From Favolaschia claudopus (Eukaryota; Basidiomycota; Agaricomycetes; Agaricales; Mycenaceae), in assembly GCA_037176885.1 (NCBI GenBank), contig JAWWNJ010000110.1, forward strand, positions 186,001 to 250,000: 64,000 nucleotides of DNA. The letters are read 5' to 3'. Numbering within the stretch: position 1 is the stretch's first letter; each line of letters opens with the position of its first letter. The notes beneath the pieces were generated by a model. It was not told where the DNA came from. It ran no database searches and saw only the letters and a program-made list of their open reading frames with translations. Of this stretch, positions 1-12,518 are shown in pieces. Position numbers and translations under genes: made by a program.

Positions 1-1644
1 CCTCTCTTCCCTCGTGCTCCTTCTTGGTGGTTGTAGTCGCGAACTGGAGGTCGGTACGGTCGTCGTTGTCGAGGAAGCGCTGTATTCCAGCACCTGCCCA
101 CTGAAGGATTGAATAACGCGTATGGTGCTCGGCGACTTTGACGAAAGAATAGCGAATGAGACCTGGCGGGATCAAGATAGTAGCGCCGGGGGGAAATTGT
201 ACGACAAGCCCAAAGTCCCAAAAGATGATATGCCCCCCGTTAACAGGACGGTAGTTGCCAATGGCGGTGAGAATTGCCCAGCTCGCGGGCTCATACTCCC
301 AAGGTACGCCGCGATGATCGGTGCGGAAATGGGGACCGCCCAGCTCGATGGTGATGGCGGAGAAAACGCTAGCGGGGCAGGGGTACTGGGCGCCGGGGTT
401 GATGTAGAGAAAGCTGGATTTTTGCATCTGGAGGGTGGAGTAGGCGAGGGCACAATACATGGCGAGAAGTCCTAAGTGCACACCAATTAATCCGATATGT
501 CCGATAAGCCGACGAGCACAGCCTCGCGCACTCACCATTGCCAAAACCCAGCAACTCACACATAGCAGCGGTCCCAACCAACGCAAAGAACGCCAAAGAA
601 TCAAGCACACGAGTAGGTCGGGCCTCACGCTAGGTCGGTTGGGATTCAGCAAGATGTTTGAACGATCAACGAGAATACGTACTGCTGGCGCAGTTTCCGC
701 CTGAGGTGCTGGCGCAGCCTCCGCCTCAAGCTCGGGCGCAGCCTCCGCCTTAGGCTCGGGAGCAACCTCCGCCTCAGGCTCGGGCGCAGATTCAGGCTGA
801 GGGGTGGGTTCGACTTCAGGTTCCGGCGCCGGGGCAGCTTCGGGCTCTGTCGGGTAGCGATTGAAATCGACTCCTACACCGCCCGAGAGAACAGGAGCGC
901 CAGCCTCGGTGTGTCGTGTTCGATAGTCCAGGGCGACTTGCTGACAATACTGGAATACAGGACCGTGAACGTCGCGCTCCCAGTTGCGATTGGTCGCCCG
1001 GCCACCGAGCACAAGACAGACTCTGCGGTCAGAGACCACCATGCGAGTTTTGCTATAGCATTTGTGAGCGGCGGCTTTAACAAACAAAACAGAATAGAAA
1101 CTTACGTGCCATTCCAGGGAATCAGACGCAAACGAAGCGAGCGAATACCCGTGAGCTCGTTCAGACTGTAGTCGCGGTCTTCAATGATGCTTGGGTCGAA
1201 TTCCCCGCCTTCGCTGACACGGATCATGGCGCGGGGGTTGGGGGCGCGGACTATATCACGATAACGAACGCGCATGGCCGCCCCCCAGAGGACATAGAAA
1301 CGGCGAGCGCGGTCTATAGCGAAGAGAGCTTTCGCTCGCTGGCGGCGAGGCTCAGTGTCAAGTCGTTGAGCAGTGGACACCGTCTGCACCTGTGCATCTT
1401 TGTAACCGGGTGCAGGCGGCGGTGGGAGCTCTTCAGGCAGTGGATCACCCGAGAAAGGTAGAGACGGGTCCCGTATCGCGAGCTCATGCTGAAGCCGGGA
1501 TTCGAGGTCGAAGTCGAGGTTGGAATTCAGGTACTGGTAGCCGGTCATGCCGAGTACTTCGAAGGGGGGAATGGGAGCGCCAGGTTTGCGCTGGGGATGG
1601 CGAACGAGGTGGGGATTGATGACGACTTTGCGGCGTACGGCCAT
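1..1644 (-). CDS. TET/JBP-like 2-oxoglutarate dioxygenase of a KDZ transposon (3' end outside window)
   Basis: Exons on the minus strand are 1644-1106, 1022-683, 629-536 and 471-1, all with GT-AG borders, and the frame is open at the window edge. The start at 1644 begins MAVRRKVVINP; an upstream in-frame ATG at 1758 is possible. The order is a basic N-terminus, a segment with VLGGRATNRNWERD, a Glu/Ala/Pro repeat region (PEPEAEVAPEPKAEAAPE-like units) and a C-terminal double-stranded beta-helix with FSAITIELGGP, WAILTAIGNYRPVNGGHI and VVQFPPGATILIPP. This matches the TET/JBP family that expanded in Agaricomycetes together with KDZ transposons; such enzymes oxidise 5-methylpyrimidines in DNA. 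The gene diverges from the KDZ transposase region. Oddly, the expected HxD and distal His iron ligands read HRG and Tyr, so this copy may be inactive. The family call is strong; activity is doubtful. Confidence 0.8.
717..773. repeat. GCCTCCGCC nonamer cluster in the TET-like gene
   Basis: GCCTCCGCC lies at 717-725 and 741-749, with a one-base variant at 765-773, inside the Glu/Ala/Pro repeat region of the TET-like gene. The same nonamer or its complement GGCGGAGGC recurs in the large accessory gene (near 8.88-8.92, 10.08-10.2, 11.38-11.42 and 11.75-11.8 kb) and three times just after its stop codon (12.20-12.24 kb). It could be an element-specific binding motif or simply coding repeat expansion. 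Confidence 0.6.
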
Positions 1645-1987
1645 GGATGCAACGGAGGAGAGACCGGTGAGTGTTGTATCAGAAAATTTTGAAGACAGAA
1701 GTTGGGACCGAGTGGTGGGAGACAAGCGCTGCAGAGAGTTCTTTTTATTAAGGTTCAATACGGCGGCGGCGCACCTAATTTGCGCAACTCTAACCCCATG
1801 AAGCGTTCTGAATATTTTACAGATCTGGATCTGACCGTGTTCGCCATCAATAACAATTCGCCTCGTTATTGATGACGAACCAGCTCGACTCTACGGATCC
1901 ATATGTACGTTTTAACGACACTCCCTGACGACCTCCCATTTCCTGACCTCCCATTTCCTTCCCCCCACAACCTGCTTCAGACCATCC

Positions 1988-3578
1988 ATGTCGAATTCTG
2001 CTCCTCCCGCGAATCTCTCGCCTCTCGACGATACTCCTCCTGCTGCTGCGGCGCAAGACTCGCCTCCCGACACTCCTCCTGCTGCTGCGGCGCAAGACTC
2101 GCCTCCCACTGCTCCTGCTGCTGCGCAGCAAGACTCATCTCCGACTCCCGACGACAAATCGACCCCTCCTTTCGACCCTTCGACGTTCGTGCCTCGCTGT
2201 ACGTCTTGCAAACCAATGATACAAGTTCATGAGTACTCACATTCATTGCAGCATACAACGCTCTAGCGTACGAGACCCTCTCAACGACATCGGTTTTTGG
2301 ACTGCCAGCGTGAGTAACTCATTCATTCACACCTTTTTTGTAGTTTCCTTTCGCTGACGACACCGCAGCGCTCAAAAACGCTACCTCCTGCGCAAGCATC
2401 GCGAGCGTTATCACTTTCGAGCCCATCCTGACTCGCGCGCCGCCCGAGCCGCCACCCGCCTTGAACGCGAAGAACGCGACGCCCGGATCTACATGTCTTA
2501 TGACGTGGCCAATTCATATTTCCAAGATCTCTACAACACGCAAGTCTTGTTCAACGAGAGGACCGCGGCGGGGCAGGAGGCGGATGATCCAAGGCTTGTG
2601 CCCGCACCTGTGGCGGCAGCGGCAGCTGCACAGGCGGCAGCGGCGACGGGAGCTCCGGCAGCGCAGGCGTAATTTTTTTGTCTATCTAACTCGTTCGTAC
2701 GCTAACTCTTTTTCTTCGTTTGTTTAGGGAGTCGGGCAACGCGACCCCTGTTCTTAGACCCATCCTCTGGCTCCCTCACCGCGCGAGCACCCTTATAACC
2801 GGCCAACACTACGCAAACGAACTCATTCGTGAATTGGAGGCTGACGACCAGGACAACCATGACCTTGGCCCCGCAGTCGGCACGGATAACGTCGCCCCAA
2901 CCTCCACCACCACCGCCAACGGCGAGGATCACGGCGACAGCGGTCACGACAGCATCCACGCAGCCTCCACCACCACCATCAACGACGACGACGGCGTCCG
3001 TGCAGCCCCCACCACCGGATTCACCACGGAACCTGTGGCATTCGCCTCGGGCGAGCCGAGCAGCGAAGACGAAATGGCCGCCGCCTTGAATCACGTCTTG
3101 CGTGCTTGGTCTCAGTAAGTGACGCTTTTCAGCAGTATTCCAGTCACCTGAACTCGCTGTAGAGCTGGTTTTACTGTGTTGTTTCCTACTGCGTCTGCCA
3201 CCGATCCTGAGGCGGAGCCTGAGCGCAATGGGACCGCTCCCGCCGCCGACGCTCCCGCCGCCGACGCTTCTGCCGCCGACGCTTCTGCCACCGGCGCTTC
3301 TGCCACCGACGCTCCCGCCGCTAATGCTCCCGCCGCCGCCAACCCTGCGGCAGACGGACCTTATCACCTGGTCAATGTAAGGGTCGCATTCATCTTGTTG
3401 CTGTATGCTGACCAGCGCATAGGTAACCAGTATGTTTGGCGATAGCCGGGACGTTTGTCGCTGCGAGGATGGGAAGCATGTGGAGCTTGGGCATCGGGAG
3501 AGTTTTGCGTTCGAAGGTTTCGATACTGCAGTTGTCATCAAGAGTGCGAGGACTGCCCTAATGCCTCTTGACGATTGA
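1988..3578 (+). CDS. Transposon accessory protein 1 (441 aa, function unknown)
   Basis: I derive six exons: 1988-2198, 2252-2309, 2369-2668, 2728-3114, 3163-3376 and 3423-3578. All borders are GT-AG, and the 1326-nt sum is an exact multiple of three, which supports an intact gene. The N-terminus has two copies of a PPAAAAQDSPP unit. A central charged, probably helical part has KRYLLRKHRERYHFRAHPD and YFQDLYNTQVLFNE. A second repeat region is built of APAADASAADAS units. The C-terminus has MFGDSRDVCRCEDGKHVELG. I recognise no domain. It lies between the divergent TET-like gene (344 bp away) and the KDZ transposase (213 bp away), so it is probably cargo of the transposon. Similar Ala/Pro-rich repeats occur in the other element genes, which suggests co-evolution within the element. 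Confidence 0.7.
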
Positions 3579-3791
3579 ACAGTATGTAGGGCGTAAGATT
3601 ACTTGTGGTTAACTAGACTCCTTCTGTGTATCGACCCGAAAAGGGAAATATATGTCTTTTGCTTTGTCTACGGCGTTAAGATCTAATAATCTAATTCTCT
3701 ATCTTATTCTACTCTAATCTCTGTGTGCTTTCGGGGAAGGAGGGTCCGCGCTCGGCATTCGGGGCTCGGTATGGGGTAATCGGCCTTTCTA

Positions 3792-6700
3792 ATGTCTTTC
3801 TTGACCAACTCGCAGGCGCGGGCCGCCAATGGCACTCAGCGCGTCAACTCCTACGTCGAGTACGAATCCAAAAGCGGAGACATCACTGGCGATTCAGCCT
3901 TCTTTTCTTCACAAGACGGACGTCGCGGTTTGCGCAAAGCAATGAACATCAGCCCTAAAAAACGCAAAACGCACCCCTCTGAGCTTGACGATCTCGCAAA
4001 TTGGACACCGCTACCTGAGAATGAAGGCGAGAACTTGACTGAAGACTCCGCCGGGATTGGGGAGAAGCGCAAAAGATATGAGAACTCGGTACGTCTGTAT
4101 TTATCTTTGCTGGGGCATGTCGATTACCCCGCTTTTAGGACGACCCCATGAAAAGCTGGAAACCCATGCTGCAGTTCTTCCTGGACGAACTCTTGAGGCG
4201 CGAGGGCCTAGGCGATAATGAGACGCGCTGCGCGTGTTGTCGGCAAGAGCTATTGCCCGCCGCTCGACGCTTTCGCTGCCGCGATTGCGGGATCTTCTTG
4301 CAATGTACCGATTGTGTGCTTGAAAGACATAAGCTGATGCCTTTGCACAGTTTGGAAGTATGTTTTTTCTTTGCCTCTCTCGTTTCTGAAGCTGATATCG
4401 AGAATAGGAATGGACTGGCCATTATTGGACGCGAGCAACACTGTCATCTATAGGTCTGGTCTATCAACTGGGGCACGGCGGTCACCCTTGTCCACATCCT
4501 GCTCCCGTCGCACGCGATATGATTGTTCTCGACTTCCCCCACGTTCATCACGTCAAGTATCGATACTGCGCCTGTGACTTGTCCGACCGCGCCAACAACC
4601 TGCAGCAGCTACTTCGTAACGACTGGTACCCTGCGACTACAGTAGACCCGGCGACTTGTACGACATTTGCGACATTGGAAATATTTCGTCTTCTGAGCGT
4701 AGTGGGTGGGATCAACGTTAACGATTTTGTACATACTATGGAAAAGAACACGGATCCGTGGGGCGTGGACCAAGTACCGGTAAGTGTCGATCTTATATAA
4801 CAATAAATGGCGAGAATGACGTGTGGGGGTACTCCAGGATCGGTATAAGGCGTTTGGTCGAATGAGTCGACAATTCGCGTGTTTAGGACGCCTCAAGCGA
4901 GCTGGACGTGCACACGACGCCGCAGGGGTGGAGGCAACGGCGAAAGGAGGATGCGCGGTGCTGTGCTGGGCATGCCCCCACGAGGGGATTAATCTCCCTG
5001 AGGGTTGGCGGGATCTCCCTCACGAATACCAGTAAGTTTCGCTGGCTCATTTCATATTAACGAATAGACTGACCTTGCGTTTCTAGGTTTTTGTTCATGC
5101 TCATTTTGGCCGTCGACGCCAACTTTCGCTTGAGAAATCGACTTCGGGCGAACGCGCGTGATGACCCACCGTTGGCCTCCGGCTGGGGATATATGCAGGA
5201 GGCGTCAGGGTACAAGAGGCATCTGCGGAACGCTGTTCCAGAGAAGGATGTACGTGGAGTCTTCCGCGAGCGATTTGAGACACTAACTGGACCGCAGATA
5301 AGTACCTGCGCCGCCTTCGCTGCGCTAGCGCAAAAAGAGACAAGATTGACCACTGGACTTCGAGCTTCAGGTTTAGGTGCAGTAGTTTGTGCACGCCATG
5401 AGGTGGTCCGTCCACAGGGTCTGGGTGATTTACAAAAGGGTGAACGGTAATGTGCATTTCACAGTTTTTGATACCAGGAGAACTGATACATTAAAGGTAC
5501 ATGAACATGGACTACATCGTTCTCGCCTCCATTTTAGGTGTACTACTACTTTATATTGCGGTCTGCTACGACATCGTTTGTCAATGGAAGATACGATTTC
5601 GTGAGCGGATGGCGGCGATGCCCGAAGGGATGCGTTTGGATCTCGACAAAACCACGATCGTATTTGGGCTCCCTGTCTGGCACGCCACAGCACACGAACG
5701 ATCGTGCCAAGTTCAGAATACTTTGACTTTTCAGGAAGGGGTTGGAAGGACGGACGGGGAGGGAACGGAAAGGGTCTGGTCGGGGTTCAATGCATTGGCA
5801 ACGGCGACGAAAGAGATGAACTACGGGGCTCGAGAGGACGCCATTGAAGACAAGGTGGACTATCACAACACTGAAAAGAATTTGAAGCAAGGTGCGTCTC
5901 CCATCTTGAGGTGCAGAGGGCTTGCTAATGTACTAGAAGGTACTACTCTTCCTCGCAAGCTTGTTATTGCTATCGAGGAACGCGATCGTCAGGTTGCGAG
6001 TTTTGAAGAGGTTGACGGGACGCTGAAACCGGAGCTACGCCAGCAATGGCAAGGGATGATTGACGCTTGGATCGCGGATCGGACGCAGAAGAACCCTTAT
6101 GAGTTAGACGAGGGGCAGAATGGTAAGTGTTTGTCGTTAAATCGCCGTGAATATTGGTGTTGACTGTTTGCAGTGCCGAGCGAGGCGTCGATTCGATTGG
6201 CCTTGGCAAAGGAGGAACTGGAGGAGGCCGCAACGGGAAAGGCGACGCTACATGGGTCCAGCGTCACGTCGTTTTTAGTGATGGGTCTACAATTGGAGAA
6301 TGCACAGTAAGCATCCGCGTTTAATGCAAAAAAACGAGTACTAATGTTTCGTTAGGGATAGAATTCGCCGAGAGTTGAAGGGACGCTCGGTCCTGGCGGC
6401 AGAGCAGAGCGAGCGCATTACCGAGCAACGACGCGCTTTCTTCGCCAAGCTCCGCAAGTTCCGGGCATTACAAGCCATTTACGTGCCGACAGCAGCGGAG
6501 AGGCTCAGGGAGGACGATGAGCAGCGGGATCCGGATCTACCGCCTCCTCAGGCTGAGGAGGTGAAGTTGTTTCTACCATCCGCACTAAGCAGGGGGGACG
6601 GAAGTACGGAGGCGGAGGGATTGCCTGGGAAGGAGGCTCGGCTTCGCGAGGGGCAGCTAAACGACAACATCCGCCGCTTACGGAGCAGGCTGCACGCGAA

Positions 6701-7498
6701 ACGGCACCTGCTTCACTATCGCCTTGAGCACCTTGTCGGGCAGCGCGGTGGAACGCGAGCGGCCGTGCTCATCGAGCAAGTCACGGAGAACATTGAGGAG
6801 GCGGCAGCCAGGTACCGGAGGGCGAGGGAAGCGCTTATTAGCCTGAAGGGCGAATCTGCATGTTCGGCTTGGAAACCACTGAGGGACGAGGACATTCGGC
6901 TGGATCAGGACCGTGAGGTCGACGCTTTAGCTCGGGAGCGATTGGGGGGTGTGGGTTCGAAGGGCAGTCGCAAATCTACAAGGGCAACAGCAGCGGCGAT
7001 TTCTTCACGGCAGAAGAAGATGTCGTGGATTTGGACTCAAGGCGGGGGCCCCGATGCGGATGAAGAGGAGCTCGCTGAAGGTGCGCGATTGCAATTAATG
7101 AAGGATTTTTCAGGTGCTTACAATCTATAATAGCCGTTCGTGTGGAGTGGGCTACGGCGAAGGCTCGGAAGGACAGGTGGTCAGAGGAGGTCGACCTGTT
7201 GCGCGAGGAGATGCGGCGAGTGCTGCGTTTCTTGCGATGGCGCGCGCTATGGTGGGAAGAGCACCGCGCAGTGGAACGAGTTGTTTCGCCTGAGGTGAAG
7301 AAGGGCCTACAAGCATACGCATCACAGCAAGCTGCGATGACTCGGCAGATCTCTCGACAATTCAAGCAAACTTGGGAGACATCGGCTTCTCACGCCGTTC
7401 GTGTTGCAATGGAAAACGATGCTATGCTTGGCGAGATAGAAGGGGAAAGCGCAATCACGGGAGGAGAAGCAGGGCTTGATGTGGATGGAATGGAGTAG
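3792..7498 (+). CDS. KDZ (Kyakuja-Dileera-Zisupton) transposase with CxC2 cysteine cluster
   Basis: Eleven exons fit: 3792-4088, 4139-4357, 4408-4779, 4838-5031, 5087-5249, 5298-5446, 5497-5891, 5940-6122, 6174-6306, 6356-7080 and 7134-7498. The sum is 3195 nt, giving an intact 1064-aa protein. An N-terminal basic region (SPKKRKTHPSE) precedes a CxC2 cluster (CACC, CRDC, CTDC, then HKLMPLH). Then come LGHGGHPCP, the RNDWYPATTVDPATCTTF block and CWACPHEGINLP. The transposase core has AVDANFRLRNR (first Asp), CYDIVCQWKIRF (second Asp) and GEGTERVWSGFNAL (Glu), the acidic residues expected of the RNase-H-like fold. The C-terminal 400 residues are Arg/Glu-rich and helical. The enzyme would mobilise the surrounding element in the nucleus. 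All motifs are present and there is no frameshift, so it may be active. Confidence 0.92.
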
Positions 7499-7794
7499 AG
7501 TATTTACAGCCATTCAATGCATTTTCTTTTGCTATTTTATTTGAAGTGTGTTTTGCGATGAAAAAATTACCTTTTTGGGTTGCATGGCGTTGCAGCTCCA
7601 GATATGGGAAGCCAGGGCGATCTTGATATCAATCTTATCTCGCTGGCGGCTGTCAATCAAGGCCGGTGAGGACCCGCCGGGACCGGAGCCGGCAAGAAAA
7701 CATCAAATTCAGTGCTATTTAGCTGTATGTGAGGCTTAGGCAGGGGGGTGTCTAGGCAGGGGTAGAAAGACAACATTCCAAACTGGCTAGGGCC

Positions 7795-10700
7795 ATGTCT
7801 GAAGGCTTTTACCTACAACTACAGGTGGGCTCCCAGTCCCCAGAACGCGACCCCGGCCTCGTTTATCCAGACCCCAATGGTCACCCACTGCCCGCAGAGG
7901 ATGCGGAGGAGCTCGCGCGCGATCCCGGGGCTAACGACGACGAGGAAGACGAGGAGGATGAGGAGGAGGAAGGTGAGGTGGGCGCCGAGGGCACAGACGA
8001 AGAAAGCGATGAGCTCGAGTCTTCGCCCCTCCGTCCCCCGCCCCAGATCAGACAGCCGCTCCCATCTCAGTCTTTCGCCTCCACTGTTCCCCTCCGCCTT
8101 CCCCCCCACCCCGAAGATCCTCAAGTCGGCGGTGGCTACAAACGCCGAGAGGCTTCGCCCCTCCCGCCCGACCAGCAGCCAGCCACTCGCTTTCGGCAGA
8201 ATATCACACCCAGCAAGCGTGCCGGTCCTACCGCCAAAGCGCTACACGTCACACGGCGTGCCCAGCCCAGCCTTCCCGGAATTACCGCTATTGCGTCGAC
8301 CTCTGCCGCCGACCCTCCTGCCCCCCCGCTTGCCACGTCGACGCCTCAGCATCGACCAGAGGTGAATCGATGGCCCCCTCCACAGCCTCCGCCCCGGGCT
8401 CCTTTGGCGGCAGATGGTCTTAGCCGGCCCCCTCCATATGCTCTGCCCGGCCAAGTCCCTGCCTCAGCGAAGGAGGAGGCTCTCAAGCTCTTCGATTCGC
8501 CCTCCAAACTCGCACGCTCCACATCGATAGAGCCCGCTAAGCGACGACTTGCCGCCAAGTCCCCCCAACGTGCCTCCTCCGCCGTTCCCACTTTTCCAAA
8601 ACAGTTCTACACCAAAAAGCAGCTTCAAGCAAAACGGAAACAGGCGCAGGAACTCGCGGCGCTGCAGCAGGAACTCGCCGACACCATCCTCCCTCCGCCG
8701 CCTCCGCCCAGCAGCAATATGTGGGAGGATATTCCCATTCCACCGCCGCCCGATGCTCACTCACTCCCGCCGCCACCGGAGGGTACTGGGGATGCTAATG
8801 CCCACATCAACAGCGTCTCCCAAAATATGGATCCCTTCAACATGTCTCCCTCTTTCGACCCCTCCATGCCTCTGCCGGAGGCTTCGGCGGAGGCTTCTGC
8901 ACCTCCGGCGGAGGCCTTCCCCGGTTCGACCAACCGCCACGATGACCCCGCTAGCCTTTTTGAAACCGACGAGAACGTCGTCTACGGTCACCGCTCTCCT
9001 TCCCCTCGCCCCCTTGACGACGGCACGGACGCTGAGTCGCACGCTCGCTCTCCCTCCGCCAATTTCTCTCGCGCTAGCTCCGTCGTTGACAGCGAGGCTC
9101 GCGGGCCCTCCCTCTCCGCCATCGACAATGACGCTGATTCGGGGGATGAGGCTGATTCGGGGGAAGACGCAGAGGTCGAGACGCTGGATGCGGTGCAGAG
9201 TGTTGGCGGGGATGTTGGGGGGCGTCTTTCGGACGAGCAGGGCGAGGTGGTCAAGGAGTACTTGACTGAGGTCAAGCAGTTGATACAGGTTTATCAGGCG
9301 AAGAGTGGTGTGACCACGGACCGTCTTAGCAGGATTCTCGTCAACGACCTCTCACACACAACCGATCGTCGCACCGGGCCGAATTTCTGGAACATCTACC
9401 AAGCCCTCGCAACCGACCCGCGTTTCGCGGTCGCCGAATATCAACGTTACGATAAAAAGTTCAAAGGCTCGTTCGACGACCTACCTCAAACGATGCCCCT
9501 CAACAAGATGTATACTCTTTTCAAGGCGGCGAAGCAAGATCGTGCTGGGGAGGCACTGCTTCAATATTCCCGCCTTGCGGACCTTGACAGGATGGAGACG
9601 CTGGCTACTCGCGGCCGGCAGTTCAAGCAGTTTTGCGAGACTCTCAAAGTCAAGGTACGTGGTGATTTTCTTTGTGATGCTGCTGTTTACTCAAGTCAAG
9701 TCCCGCAGTTTCAGGAGATGAGCGACAAGAAGTTCAACGCCATCGCGTTTGTGATCGGCTCACACGTTAGCGAAGATGGGGAGCTTGGCAATGTTATAGC
9801 TACCCCAGCACTGGCGGAGGCGGTACGAGTCTCTATTTTTTCTACATGTAACAAGGTATACTCATTTTTCAATTAGTTTTCTAACGCATTCAAGCATCCA
9901 GTCTCTGGGAAGGGGTACAGCAATTCCGACTTGCTGGGAGTGGCGAAGACCGTCTCCTAGTAAGTCTTACTCCCACCCTCCAATCCCCTCTCTGATCCCT
10001 CCCCAGCAACAGCGAAATGGTGAATGTCCTATCCAAGGGGACTGTTCTACCCATTGCCACCACGTCCGCGGACCCCTCCGGCGCAGCCTCCGCCAGTCAG
10101 GTCAATGCCTCCGCCGGTCCTTCCAATGCCTCCGCCGGTCCCTCCGCGCGCCCAACTCGTGCCTCCGCCGCAACCTCCGCCGTTGCCTCCACCTCTGCCG
10201 CTCCCTCCGCGCCATCGCAGGTCGTTGTCAAGACGGAGGAGAAGGGTCGCCATGTTGGGGGTACCCGTGCAAAGGACCTTGACTGGCGCAGCGCGACGGG
10301 TCAGAAGCCGGTCCCTCTCCCCAACGAGCCGGCAGACACGAAGTGGTTGCATGGGCGGTGGAACGAGATGAGCGAGGGGATCATCAACGAACGATTCTTC
10401 TCCAAGACCATCAGGGGCGACTTCCCTTGGCTGTCACTTTTCGAGATGCTCCAAAAGGCCGGCCTCCGCCTTGTGGGTTGGCCCAACAACGTTCGCCTAC
10501 CTGGTGAGAAGAAGAAAGGCAACAAAAAGGGGATGGCGGGGTGGCGGATGAAAGAGGTCACCTGGTTCAACGTTGCGTTGGTGGAGTGGTCGAAAACAGG
10601 GTATGGGCTGCGTCTTCAGCGCTACACCGCGCAGGATGCGAACAGTGCGTTTTTTTTTATCTCTTCTTATTCTTCGCTGACCTTCGTATACAGCTGATTA

Positions 10701-12198
10701 CTTCATCATCTGTCATGACTACACTCTCGTCCCTCCCACCGAGCCCAACCAACTCGACCACTACTGGAGCACCTGCAACAATCAGCGGGTCCGCTGTGCA
10801 AGACTCAACGGCGACCTTTTCGAGGCCACAATCGACCTTCGCCGCCCGGGAAACCCCGCCATCACCGCAGCTCGCTTAACGGGGAAGGAGGACTCGTCGG
10901 ATGAAGAAGGCGTTGTCGAGGTCGCGCCGCCTAAAAAGAAGAAGACGCGGAAGGCAAAGGCGGAGGCTGCGCCAGCGAAGGCTGCGCCGGCGAAGGCAGA
11001 CAAGGGGAAGGGGAAGGCAGTGGAGGTCGTCGAGGATGACTCGGACACCGACGACGACCGTCCTCTTGGCAGAGGCGCCATGGAGGTGGACGATCACAAC
11101 GGCCTCGGCTACATCGACCCCGACGATGCCGAGTACGTGGACTCTTCCGAGAAGAAATCCACCAAGTCCAAGAGAGCGACGGCCCCGAAGGCGACGACCT
11201 CGAAGCGCACCCGAGGGCCCCATGCCTCCCCCACCTCCTCTGATTTCTTCCTCAACGACACGGAGACGGGCGAACGCCCTCCCAAGAAGACGAAGGCTAG
11301 CGTGAATCCACCAGCGCGCCCCGCAGCAAATGTGCAGCAGGAGGGTGGAGGAGGAGCTGGATCCTCATCCGCCAACGCCTCCGCCGTACCCTCCGCCATG
11401 GCCTCCGCCGGTACCTCCGCCAACTCCCGTCCACGACCCGCCCCCAGAAAGGTCGTCACATTCAATGCCCCCGCTTCCCCCGCCTCGCCTGCACCTTCGG
11501 CAGCGTTGTCGCCCCAGCAGAACCTTGCAAACAAGCTTGCGCAACAAGCGGGGCGCATGTCGAACTGGCATGCCGTTTATGGCAATGACTCCAAGACCTC
11601 CGCCGCTGCTGAAGACGTTCCGCCGCAGCCTCAAGATGTTCCAACGGCTCCAGCGCGTCGAACGCGCTCGGCGACTGCAGCGGCGGAGAAGGCGTCGACG
11701 TCGACGAAGAAGAAGACGAAGGCGAAGGCGTCGACGAAGGCGTCGGCGAAGGCTTCGGCGGAGGCCTCGGCGGAGGTGTCGGCGGAGGGATCAGGATCCC
11801 CAGAGACGGTAATCCCCGCGTATATTCGACAGTCTCCCCCTCCTCACACACATTATAAGGGCGTCATGTATACGACAGATGGTGAGGCAATGCCCATGGG
11901 TCACATCGTCGCGGGGGATGGGCCATCAGCCAACTACCTCATTCCCCACACCGGTACCTCGAACCCCCCTCCTCCTGTCGCTCCCCCTGTCGCTCCTTCT
12001 GTCGCTCCTCCACCTCCCACCGTTGTTGCTCGCCCCCCCAACCCCTTCGATGAATATGTTGAGCTGATGACCCGCATGGATGAGGTCCGGGCTTCCGCGC
12101 GGTTGCCGGGCAACGATTTCAAGGCCATTATGGGTGAATATGCGGCCCTGAAGGCGCGGGCCACCGAGATTGAACGCGGGCTGGTTGGTGGGGATTGA
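7795..12198 (+). CDS. Transposon accessory protein 2 (1399 aa, low-complexity, function unknown)
   Basis: Five exons fit: 7795-9654, 9709-9822, 9877-9959, 10007-10644 and 10694-12198. The sum is 4200 nt and is in frame throughout. Residues 1-470 are acidic and Pro-rich (run of Asp/Glu near residue 45). A structured segment of about 200 residues follows, with SDEQGEVVKEYL, GPNFWNIYQALATDPRF and KFKGSFDDLPQTMPLNKM. A second structured part has ERFFSKTIRGDFPWLSLFEM, LRLVGWPNNVRLPG and TWFNVALVEWSKTGYGLRLQ, then DYFIICHDYTLVPPTEPNQL. The C-terminus is Lys/Ala/Ser-rich (PKKKKTRKAKAE, probable nuclear signal) and ends in a short helical stretch. I do not recognise the family. The WNIYQ segment resembles uncharacterised basidiomycete proteins seen in transposon-like settings. 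It lies 297 bp after the KDZ transposase on the same strand. Confidence 0.75.
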
Positions 12199-12518
12199 TT
12201 TAGGCGGAGGCTCGGTGGCGGAGGCTTGCTGGCGGAGGCTCGGCGGCAGCGTATGTACATCCTTCTTGCTTGTGTGCGTGTCGTTTTCTTGGGCTCATTT
12301 TGGACTTGCTGCTGTACTACGCCCTCCTCCGCCCTCCTCCTCTGTATTCTGTTGCTGGTGTCGTCGAATTTGTGTCCATTCTGCTGTATTTGCGAACAAT
12401 ATTGTATCATATGCATCCATTGTAGATAGCTCTACCTAATGTACAAAACCCTTCTTGTATTTGATACCAATGCACATATTTCTTGGGTGTCAATTTGGGC
12501 TACGGAAGTCCGACTGAC

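Noticed and set aside
11..471. Apparent hydrophobic helix in the TET-like gene
   Set aside because: It appears only if two introns (535-472 and 682-630) are read through; with splicing the segment becomes part of the soluble domain.
2702..3541. Long leftward frame with Gly-Gly-Ser repeats
   Set aside because: It is the antisense shadow of the Ala-rich repeat exons of accessory protein 1, whose exons sum to an exact codon number on the plus strand.
7877..9265. Several long Pro/Arg-rich frames overlapping accessory protein 2
   Set aside because: High GC and triplet repeats keep all frames open here. Only the 7795 frame continues through spliced exons to a stop at 12198.
11330..11812. Plus-strand frame with a long poly-arginine run
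   Set aside because: Out-of-frame reading of the Lys/Ala/Ser-rich exon of accessory protein 2; the annotated frame continues across it with no stop.
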